A DNA stretch of 42,127 bases, from assembly GCA_945913255.1 (NCBI GenBank), contig CAMEDC010000029.1, positions 1-42,127 of the forward strand, read 5' to 3'. Both the position numbers and the translations under genes were made by a program. Positions 1-6,482 of the stretch are shown here, in pieces (position 1 is the first letter of the stretch; each line of letters begins with the position of its first letter). The stretch is from an uncultured Lachnospiraceae bacterium. GTDB lineage: Bacteria > Bacillota > Clostridia > Lachnospirales > Lachnospiraceae. The notes below the pieces were generated by a model. The model made no database searches. It saw nothing but the letters and a program-made list of their open reading frames with translations, and was not told where the DNA came from.

Positions 1-421
1 CCGGATACCGGATTTGTATTGCCTGCCAAAAATATGGTGCATAGGCACAGCAGAACAATTCTTCCACCGTATACTGCCTACACTCATTGATCTGTTCCTC
101 TGCGTCCTTGTAATCATCCACGCTTGGTGTGGCATTGCAATATAGATTAAATGCCATTCTGACTACTTTCACGCTTCCGCTGGTCTGCCAGCCTTCATGC
201 AAACATTCTGTTTTTACACAGCCTGTTTTAAAATCATAAATGTGGTTTGCATTTCTTCTGGTATCATCGCTAATGCCAAGACAATAGCAAAGTGCCTTGT
301 GGTACACATCCTGATACCTTACTTCTTTTAATTTCTCGTAGTAGAATTTCTCATGTGCTTCACTGATAAAAATAATTTCTTGGGCTTTTTCAGCTCCTGC
401 TCCTAACGCTGTGTTTGTCAT
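1..421 (-). CDS. DUF6075-type protein, 3' end cut by the window edge
   Basis: The open frame starts at the ATG at 421 and runs off the left edge after 140 codons, so the C-terminus is missing. A strong ribosome binding site (AGGAGG, 7 bases before the ATG) fixes the start. The protein begins MTNTALGAGAEKAQEI and contains YYEKLKEVRYQDVYHKALCY and HEGWQTSGSVKVV, which I recognise as the DUF6075 family. From memory, that family is carried mostly by integrative and conjugative elements and plasmids of Firmicutes. No enzymatic function is known to me. It is rich in Cys, Tyr and His but I see no defined metal motif. Two terminator hairpins lie just upstream, isolating it from rlmD. Its position against the 3' end of rlmD suggests it is cargo of an element integrated there. 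Family assignment is fairly sure; mobility is inferred. Confidence 0.72.
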   Translation of the reverse strand, partial: MTNTALGAGAEKAQEIIFISEAHEKFYYEKLKEVRYQDVYHKALCYCLGISDDTRRNANHIYDFKTGCVKTECLHEGWQTSGSVKVVRMAFNLYCNATPSVDDYKDAEEQINECRQYTVEELFCCAYAPYFWQAIQIRYP

Positions 422-453
422 TATATGACCTCCTTCTAAAGTGAATTGAAAAA

Positions 454-473
454 GGCACTCCTTTTGGAATGCC
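454..473 (-). terminator. Rho-independent terminator, second of a tandem pair
   Basis: GGCACTCC and GGAATGCC pair (7 of 8 bases) around a 4-base loop. On the minus strand the stem is followed by TTTTTC. It sits between the rlmD 3' region and the DUF6075-type gene. Confidence 0.7.
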
Positions 474-486
474 CTAATATAAAAAA

Positions 487-513
487 TAGGGACACTCTTT
501 TGAAGTATCCCTA
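487..513 (-). terminator. Rho-independent terminator, first of a tandem pair
   Basis: TAGGGACACT pairs with AGTATCCCTA (one mismatch) around a short loop, followed on the minus strand by six T. It stops transcription leaving rlmD or the short open frame ending at 541. Two terminators in a row suit the border of a mobile element. Confidence 0.75.
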
Positions 514-695
514 CGTTCTATCAATATATCTGATAGCTCTCTATTCACTTTCATATTCAGAATTTTTTGTGTTCCCGCAACCGAGGTCTAATGCCACAAC
601 TACGGTCACTTTTCTCACAAGCTCTTTTTCCTTGTGATTTTCACCAATCTTGTTGAAACTGAAAAACTCTACAAAGTGCGTAAATTCAAGGATTT

Positions 696-2357
696 CTACA
701 TATCCTTTCTTTGTAGCAACACCACAGTCTCCACATGCACCGTTTGTCCGAACTGATCGACACCCCGGATTCTCTGAATTTCATAGCCGCCATCGCTGAG
801 AATCTTTAAATCTCTTGCTAGGGTGGCGGAATCGCAGCTCACATAGACAATGCGGGAAGGCTGCATTTTCAACATGGTAGAGAGGCAGGCTTCATCGCAA
901 CCCTTACGGGGCGGGTCGACAACGATGACATCCGGGTGGAGCATGTCAAGATTACCCTCCGATTGCCTGATTTCCGACTTTAAAACATCTGCTTTTGGGA
1001 TCTCCGACTCTGAAATATCCGATTTCAAAACATCTTCGGAAATACCGCGGCTTTTTCCCTCATAAAATGCCGGCAGCACTTCTTCCGCTTTTCCAACGAA
1101 AAACTCTGCGTTTTTAATTCCGTTTCTGACTGCGTTCTCTCTGGCATCCTCAATTGCCTGCGGAATAATTTCCACGCCGCAGACCTTTTTTGCACTGCCA
1201 GCCAGAAAGAGAGAAATGGTGCCAATACCGCAGTATAAATCCCACACTGTCTCTTGTCCGGTAAGTCCTGCGTATTCCAGAGCCAGACTGTATAGTTTTT
1301 CGGTTTGTACAGGGTTGACCTGATAGAAGGATAAGGGTGAAATATGGAAAGTCAGTTCGCGTCCTGTAAAGGGATATCCTTCTTTGCGCATATCTCTCAC
1401 ATGAATGGTGTCGGAAATGGTGTCACTTCCCCAAAGAGTATGAATTTCCTTCCCCATAATCACGTTGGTTTTTTCCTGGTTGATACTAACTGACACACTT
1501 GTCATGCCTGGTATCGCTGCCAAGCTTTCCATCAATGCCTGCTGCCCAGGTATATATTCTACGCTTCCCGTTTTATCGTATGCTTCGGCCTTTTCTATTG
1601 CCCTGACTTTTCCACCCGCTTTGCCTTTTCCGCCCTCTGCAATTCCTTTTTTCCCTGCCTTCTTCTCAGGATTAATCACCAGGCAGACCATAATCTCCCC
1701 GCTGGTAAATCCCTTTCGAATCAGCACATGACGAACCAGACCTTTGCCTGTTGTCTCATCATAGGCACTGACATGATATCTCTTCATATAATTCAGAATC
1801 TTTTCCAGAATCACTTTATTTTCTTCCACACCCAGAGAACAATCGGTATTCGGGATAATCGTGTGGGTTCGTCCCGCAAAAAAACCTGTGATTACGTTTC
1901 CCTCTTTGTCCGTTCCTACAGGGTACTGTGCTTTATTCCGGTAGAAAAATGGTTCTTCCATGCCGACAATGGGTTCCATGCGAGCATCAATAAAGGGGGG
2001 TTCGAATCCTCCGATTCGAATCAGGTTGCCTCGGATTTTTTCCTGCTTGAACTGCAGCTGTTTTTCATAGGAAAGTGTTTGAAGCTGGCAGCCTCCGCAC
2101 TGTCTGTGGTAAGCACATTTGGGCTGTACACGAAAAGGAGAAGGTGCAATCACCTTCTCTAACCGGGCATAGGCATAGTTCTTCTTTACCTTGACTATTT
2201 TTGCCTCCACCGTATCGCCCACAACTGCATCCTTTACAAATAAGGTGAAGCCATCCACCTTACCGATGCCCTCACCTTCACTGCCAATGTCTTCGATTGT
2301 CACTGTCACTAAATCATTTTTCTGAAATTCCATGGATTCCTCATTCTTTCTCAACAC
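696..2357 (-). CDS. rlmD: 23S rRNA (uracil-5)-methyltransferase, RlmD/RumA family
   Basis: This is a class I SAM-dependent RNA methyltransferase that makes 5-methyluridine in 23S rRNA. A TRAM domain occupies about residues 12-75. Cys81, Cys87, Cys90 and Cys173 match the [4Fe-4S] ligands of the family. The SAM loop DLYCGIGT is at 373-380, DPPRKGC at 481-487, and the nucleophile is Cys508 in YVSCDSATL. At 553 residues it is about 100 longer than usual because of two low-complexity insertions: a Lys/Gly-rich stretch at about 232-255 and a stretch at about 436-470 that repeats DVLKS(D/E)I. The GTG start at 2357 overlaps the yhaM stop by 7 bases and has AGGGG six bases upstream; an ATG eight codons in is an alternative. 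The 3' end (HVETVVL, 717-737) is the segment used as an integration site by conjugative elements in other Firmicutes. Whether it acts on U1939, U747 or both cannot be told here. Confidence 0.93.
   Translation of the reverse strand: MLRKNEESMEFQKNDLVTVTIEDIGSEGEGIGKVDGFTLFVKDAVVGDTVEAKIVKVKKNYAYARLEKVIAPSPFRVQPKCAYHRQCGGCQLQTLSYEKQLQFKQEKIRGNLIRIGGFEPPFIDARMEPIVGMEEPFFYRNKAQYPVGTDKEGNVITGFFAGRTHTIIPNTDCSLGVEENKVILEKILNYMKRYHVSAYDETTGKGLVRHVLIRKGFTSGEIMVCLVINPEKKAGKKGIAEGGKGKAGGKVRAIEKAEAYDKTGSVEYIPGQQALMESLAAIPGMTSVSVSINQEKTNVIMGKEIHTLWGSDTISDTIHVRDMRKEGYPFTGRELTFHISPLSFYQVNPVQTEKLYSLALEYAGLTGQETVWDLYCGIGTISLFLAGSAKKVCGVEIIPQAIEDARENAVRNGIKNAEFFVGKAEEVLPAFYEGKSRGISEDVLKSDISESEIPKADVLKSEIRQSEGNLDMLHPDVIVVDPPRKGCDEACLSTMLKMQPSRIVYVSCDSATLARDLKILSDGGYEIQRIRGVDQFGQTVHVETVVLLQRKDM
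717..737 (-). other. Candidate attachment site at the 3' end of rlmD
   Basis: These bases encode HVETVVL near the RlmD C-terminus. The corresponding conserved DNA in streptococcal rumA is the known core site of several integrative conjugative elements. Sequence left of it looks element-like (DUF6075-type gene, tandem terminators). The second copy of the core, expected at the far end of an element, lies outside the window, so integration is inferred. Confidence 0.4.
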
Positions 2358-3295
2358 TTACTACCCCTGAGATTCGATTCAAACAGCCTGTTATAGCCCA
2401 GCCATCCGCTGTTGTCGCTGTTGTTCTCCAGAATCTCCTTAAAGGTTTCCAGCTTCGCATCCGTATCATCCGCATAGTTTAGTGCCAATGCCTCAATCAG
2501 CGCCGGAATCTTGGGAGAACCGAACTCATATTTTCCGTGATGCGCCAGAATACAGTGCTGTACCTCCGTTAAAAGACCATGGGGGAAACCATCTATTTTT
2601 GCAGCTCTTTCGGCTACCATCTGGGCACCCATCACAATGTGACCCAAAAGCTGACCATCGTCCGTGTAATCATTTTCCGGGAAAGGAGAAATTTCCTTTG
2701 TCTTTCCGATATCATGGCACATTGCCGCTGTCAGCAGCAGGTCTCTTTTCAGAATCGGGTAAGCACTGCAATAATAGTCGCAGAGCTTTGTAACGCTCAA
2801 GGTGTGCTCCAGCAATCCCCCCACGAAGCCGTGATGAACGGTTTTTGCCGCGGAAGAATTTTTGAATGCCTTGCTAAATGCTTCATCCTTTACAAAGAAG
2901 GATTCCAGAAGCTGTCTCAAATATGCATTCTGAATACTCTGAATTACATTCAGAAGCTCCTTATACATGGTATCAATGTCCTTCGAGCTGACCGGCAGAT
3001 AATCTGCAGGAATGTATTCTCCCTCCTGACAGACGCGAATTCTCTTCACATTTACCTGCAAAGCTCCCTGGAAATTCGTCACATCCCCGTAAACTTCTAT
3101 GTAATCCAATGTATCGTAATCACCGATTCCCGGATTATTGGGCTCCCATACTTTTGCATCGATGGTTCCGGTCTTATCCTGCAAAATCACACTTTCGTAT
3201 GGTTTTCCGTTTTTTGTGACCGCCGACTGCTTATGTTTGCAGAGATAGATATCAAAAACTCTGTCTCCGTCCTTTAAATCCCTGATGTATTTCAT
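2351..3295 (-). CDS. yhaM: YhaM-type 3'-5' exoribonuclease (OB fold plus HD domain)
   Basis: The N-terminal 95 residues look like the OB-fold nucleic-acid binding domain of YhaM (VILQDKTGTIDAKVW). The C-terminal part is an HD hydrolase domain with metal-ligand candidates His154/His155, His164, His194-Asp195 (CHDIGK) and a later AHH motif. The 314-residue length is normal for YhaM, which degrades RNA and single-stranded DNA from the 3' end in low-GC Gram-positives. The gene overlaps rlmD downstream, so the two are probably co-transcribed, linking an rRNA modification enzyme with an RNase. Only 23 bases separate it from the HtrA-like gene upstream, which suggests a three-gene unit read from the promoter at 4695. 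Confidence 0.88.
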   Translation of the reverse strand: MKYIRDLKDGDRVFDIYLCKHKQSAVTKNGKPYESVILQDKTGTIDAKVWEPNNPGIGDYDTLDYIEVYGDVTNFQGALQVNVKRIRVCQEGEYIPADYLPVSSKDIDTMYKELLNVIQSIQNAYLRQLLESFFVKDEAFSKAFKNSSAAKTVHHGFVGGLLEHTLSVTKLCDYYCSAYPILKRDLLLTAAMCHDIGKTKEISPFPENDYTDDGQLLGHIVMGAQMVAERAAKIDGFPHGLLTEVQHCILAHHGKYEFGSPKIPALIEALALNYADDTDAKLETFKEILENNSDNSGWLGYNRLFESNLRGSKC

Positions 3296-3318
3296 TTTTT
3301 ACCGAACCTTTCCCAAAA

Positions 3319-4650
3319 TTATTTTGCTTCTCCCAGCTCTACGCTGAAGTTCATTTCTTTATATTCATTTTGTGCCCGACGCATAACGGTAATCTCCACC
3401 GTCTGCCCCGGTGCCAGCTGCATGAGGATTGCAGAGTAATCGCTGAACTGAGTGACTTTTTTGCCGTCCATTTCCGTGATAACATCACCTCTCTGCATGC
3501 CGACCAGCATGGCAGGCGAATCCATGGCAATTTCCTTGACATATGCACCGTAAGGTACACCCTGCTCTTCATTTGCCTCTTGCGTCACATCCAGACCGCT
3601 GATTCCCATGTAGGCAATGGAGGTGCCGTTTGACATCTTTTCAATCACTTTTTTCAACTCTGTGATACCATAGGCACTTACCAGATTTTTCATATCTGTG
3701 CCGGTTTTACCGGAGGTAATGATACCCAGTACCTCGCCCTGCAAATTGAAAAGGACTCCTCCCGCATTCTGACTTCCGTAAATATCTGTCATCAGCAGCT
3801 TATAATTTCTGTCGGGAGCATAAATCTGCGTGCTACCTGAAACAATCATGCCATATCCAATGGAATTGCTGGTTCCCATGGGACTTCCCATAGCAATCAC
3901 CGGCGTTCCCAGCAGGTTTTTCGTATTTGATTTTCCCAGCGCTGCAAGGGCAATTCCCTCTTCCATCATCTCTGTGGGAAGATCACTCAATGCCACGGAA
4001 AGCACAGCAAGATTTGTGAATTTATCCTGTTGTTTGATCTGCGCTTCTGCCTGTACCTCGTTGGAAAAGGTTAGAATCAGCTTTTCCGCCTGCCTGAGTG
4101 CAGACGCATCTGCCAGAATCAGCAACTCTCTTCCATTGTTTGCAATGATCACACCGGAAGCCTGATTCCGGCTTTCCTGCACATTATTGAACCAGTCTAT
4201 ATTTGACGTCACTGCCGTAATTGTCACCATGCAGCGATTCATCTGACTTACATAGTCCGACAATGCAATATACAATTCTCTGTAATTCTCCTTATCCAGT
4301 ATCACACCCGAAAGAATTTCCTCAATCTGCTCTTCTTTCAGGGTGACATCCTCCGCCTCAGGGGTAGGCTGCGGACTTTCCGTAGGAAGATTTTCCGCCA
4401 GCATGTCTTCCGGAGACATTTCTTCCATGTCTTCCGGGAATACCACAATCTGCGGTTCTTCCTCGGGATACAGCCAATTGCTGATAACCGGCTCTAACAA
4501 CAGGAACGTGACACAGGCAATCAGACCGAAAATGACTGCCATAGAAGCTGTAATGATGGTTCGTCTCACCAGCTTTCTCCTGTTGATAGGTCTGTCTTTT
4601 ATTTTTTCTATCAGGAAACTGTTCTGCTCATTCTGTTCCTTTTCCGTCAT
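3319..4650 (-). CDS. Membrane-anchored HtrA-like PDZ protein with degenerate catalytic triad
   Basis: Residues 1-30 are polar and basic, 31-54 form one transmembrane helix, and 60-105 are an acidic, Pro-rich linker. A trypsin-like domain follows at about 135-335 and a PDZ domain at about 345-437 (GAYVKEIAMDSPAMLVGMQRGD). Aligning by eye with HtrA/DegP, the His of the ILTNNHV motif falls on Ala180/Asp181, the Asp of DLAVLK on Asn213 (TNLAVLSV), and the Ser of GNSGGPL on Ala296 (SQNAGGVL). All three catalytic residues are therefore missing while the fold signature and PDZ domain are intact. It is probably a non-proteolytic binding or chaperone-like relative of HtrA facing the cell exterior. The ATG at 4650 has GGAG upstream. 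An extended -10 promoter lies at 4695-4703. Substrate unknown. Confidence 0.85.
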   Translation of the reverse strand: MTEKEQNEQNSFLIEKIKDRPINRRKLVRRTIITASMAVIFGLIACVTFLLLEPVISNWLYPEEEPQIVVFPEDMEEMSPEDMLAENLPTESPQPTPEAEDVTLKEEQIEEILSGVILDKENYRELYIALSDYVSQMNRCMVTITAVTSNIDWFNNVQESRNQASGVIIANNGRELLILADASALRQAEKLILTFSNEVQAEAQIKQQDKFTNLAVLSVALSDLPTEMMEEGIALAALGKSNTKNLLGTPVIAMGSPMGTSNSIGYGMIVSGSTQIYAPDRNYKLLMTDIYGSQNAGGVLFNLQGEVLGIITSGKTGTDMKNLVSAYGITELKKVIEKMSNGTSIAYMGISGLDVTQEANEEQGVPYGAYVKEIAMDSPAMLVGMQRGDVITEMDGKKVTQFSDYSAILMQLAPGQTVEITVMRRAQNEYKEMNFSVELGEAK

Positions 4651-4694
4651 GAAGCTCCTCCACTCCGAAATTCAAAACTATGTTCTGACTTTTC

Positions 4695-4703
4695 AGTATA
4701 GCA
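4695..4703 (-). promoter_or_regulatory. Extended -10 promoter of the HtrA-like gene
   Basis: Read on the minus strand this is TGCTATACT, an extended -10 element about 45 bases before the ATG of the HtrA-like gene. The -35 region is poor (TTAGTT), as is common with extended -10 promoters. The same nonamer precedes mutS2. Confidence 0.5.
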
Positions 4704-4743
4704 AATAAAGCCCAAGTAACTAAAAACTGCTATTCCAGTATAC

Positions 4744-5940
4744 TCAATCATCTGCCAAATGTAAAGATTTCAGCCTGCCGCAAAGCACAATTCCCACCAG
4801 CAGAAGCAGCGGAAAAATCACTGCCGTCAGAATTCCCATTTTCAGATTATCCTGAAAATGACTGGACACGAATCCCACAACGGTAGGACCGCCTGAGCAG
4901 CCTAAGTCTCCGGCCAGAGCCATCAGCGCAAAGAGAGCTGTCCCGCCCCTCGGTAATCCTGCTGCCGCCTTGCTGAAAGTGCCGGGCCACATGATTCCCA
5001 CCGACAATCCGCAGACTGCACAGCCCAGCAGACCTGTCACAGAATTCGGTATCAGTGAAATACTGAGATAAGACACCATGCAAAGCAAACTGCTGCATAT
5101 CATAAATTTGTCCAGATTCAATCTGTCTCCGTATTTTCCGTAAAATGCCCTGGCTGTACCCATCAGAATGGCAAAGGCCATGGGACCTGCCAGGTCACCT
5201 ACCGCTTTTGTGACACCGAGTCCTTTCTCCGCGAAAGTAGATGCCCACTGGCTGACAGCCTGTTCGCTCGCTCCCGCACAAAGCATCATCAGCATAAATA
5301 CCCAGAAAATCTTCTTTTTCGCCAGCTCCGCGATGGTCATTCCTTTTTCCCCATCCTCTATCAGGGAGGCAATGGGTACCTTCGTAAAGCAAATCATATT
5401 GTACAGGGGCACCAGTGCCCAGATACAAGCCAGAATCTTCCAGTTATTGATTCCGAATACCTTAAAGAATATCGTGGATATCAATACCACGCCCACATGT
5501 CCCCAACAATAAAAGGAGTGCAGCAGACTCATGGTCTTTTCTTTGTTATCAGAAGGACATGCCTCCACCACGGGGCTCACCAGCACCTCCAGCAGACCGC
5601 CTCCGACAGCATAAATCGTAACTGCCAGGAGAATTCCCACAAAGGGGTTTGGCAGTAGCTCCGGAAGAACCGCCAGTGACACCAGTCCCATCGCTGCCAG
5701 AGCATGAGCCAGAACCATGGAAGCCCGATATCCGATTTTGTCCACAAAGGCAACAGACACCAAATCCACAATCAGCTGCAGCCCGAAGTTAAACGTTATC
5801 AGCATGGTAATCTGCGACAGGGGAATCTCATAAGTGCTCTGAAATGTCAAAAACAAAAGCGGTATAAAATTATTGACAATGGCCTGCACGATATATCCGA
5901 TAAAACAGGCTGTAATGGTCTGTCGATACGAATTTTTCAT
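4744..5940 (-). CDS. Major facilitator superfamily transporter
   Basis: This 398-residue protein has about 12 hydrophobic helices in two halves, with the MFS signature near VDKIGYRAS (loop between helices 2 and 3) and a central basic cytoplasmic loop (IEDGEKGMTIAELAKKKIF). It resembles the FucP/YfkF-like branch of sugar or drug facilitators, but the substrate cannot be read from the sequence. Its ATG overlaps the stop of the DUF3783 gene by 4 bases, so the two are translationally coupled. A shared promoter lies at 6366-6394. Confidence 0.82.
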   Translation of the reverse strand: MKNSYRQTITACFIGYIVQAIVNNFIPLLFLTFQSTYEIPLSQITMLITFNFGLQLIVDLVSVAFVDKIGYRASMVLAHALAAMGLVSLAVLPELLPNPFVGILLAVTIYAVGGGLLEVLVSPVVEACPSDNKEKTMSLLHSFYCWGHVGVVLISTIFFKVFGINNWKILACIWALVPLYNMICFTKVPIASLIEDGEKGMTIAELAKKKIFWVFMLMMLCAGASEQAVSQWASTFAEKGLGVTKAVGDLAGPMAFAILMGTARAFYGKYGDRLNLDKFMICSSLLCMVSYLSISLIPNSVTGLLGCAVCGLSVGIMWPGTFSKAAAGLPRGGTALFALMALAGDLGCSGGPTVVGFVSSHFQDNLKMGILTAVIFPLLLLVGIVLCGRLKSLHLADD

Positions 5941-6332
5941 AGATGCCCTCCATTCATCTGTGCATGTTCTTGCCGTATTTGTTCATACAACTGATAAATT
6001 GTCCATTCCGCATTGGTTTTCGTCAGAATTGCTTTCAGAGGAATTTTCGGCACACCTGCCTTTTTCAAATTTGCAAGCAGCTCATCCAGCCTTTCATCCG
6101 AAAAACCGCAAAACACAAGTAATTCCTCTCCCATTACCGGAGCATATTTCTCATATCCGGCAGAAACCTCACGTTTCTCAAAACCCTCTATCCCTGCAAG
6201 ATAACCTGTTTTCTGCACACATCTCTCAGGGGTCAGATTCTTGATTCGAATGTCCATCTGTGCGCAGACTCCCCGAAGCAAAGGTGTATGAACCTTGTTC
6301 CCCGGTGTATAATATAAAATCAGCTCTTTCAT
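5937..6332 (-). CDS. DUF3783 domain protein
   Basis: This 131-residue soluble protein starts MKELILYYTPGNK and has the DUF3783-like segment LLVFCGFSDERLDELLANLK followed by VPKIPLKAILTKTNAEWT in its second half. No catalytic motif is evident and the family has no known function to me. GGAGAAGTGGA precedes the ATG. It overlaps the MFS gene by 4 bases, so it may act with that transporter, but this is only contextual. Confidence 0.72.
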   Translation of the reverse strand: MKELILYYTPGNKVHTPLLRGVCAQMDIRIKNLTPERCVQKTGYLAGIEGFEKREVSAGYEKYAPVMGEELLVFCGFSDERLDELLANLKKAGVPKIPLKAILTKTNAEWTIYQLYEQIRQEHAQMNGGHL

Positions 6333-6365
6333 TCCACTTCTCCGTTCCTAAACAGCATTACTTTC

Positions 6366-6394
6366 ATTATCAAATTACAAAGCAAAAAAGTCAA
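6366..6394 (-). promoter_or_regulatory. Sigma-A type promoter of the DUF3783-MFS pair
   Basis: On the minus strand, TTGACT (6394-6389) and GATAAT (6371-6366) are separated by 17 bases, about 35 bases before the DUF3783 start. The mutS2 promoter lies on the other strand in the same gap. Confidence 0.6.
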
Positions 6395-6431
6395 TAAAAT
6401 AGTGCAGATACTCGCGTTTTTTAAGAAAACA

Positions 6432-6440
6432 TGCTATACT
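6432..6440 (+). promoter_or_regulatory. Extended -10 promoter of mutS2
   Basis: TGCTATACT is an extended -10 element about 42 bases before the mutS2 start. I see no good -35. It probably drives mutS2 and the two-component genes behind it. Confidence 0.5.
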
Positions 6441-6482
6441 TCTGATGAACAACAACTTAATTTATAAAAAATGAGGATTATC

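Noticed and set aside
446..637. Plus-strand 63-codon frame over the two terminators
   Set aside because: It runs through both hairpins and has no ribosome binding site or family resemblance; the signals in this stretch are on the minus strand.
541..700. Minus-strand frame continuing past the rlmD stop, containing KIGENHKEKELVRKVTVVV
   Set aside because: No start codon with a ribosome binding site and no recognised family; kept only as part of the rlmD junction finding.
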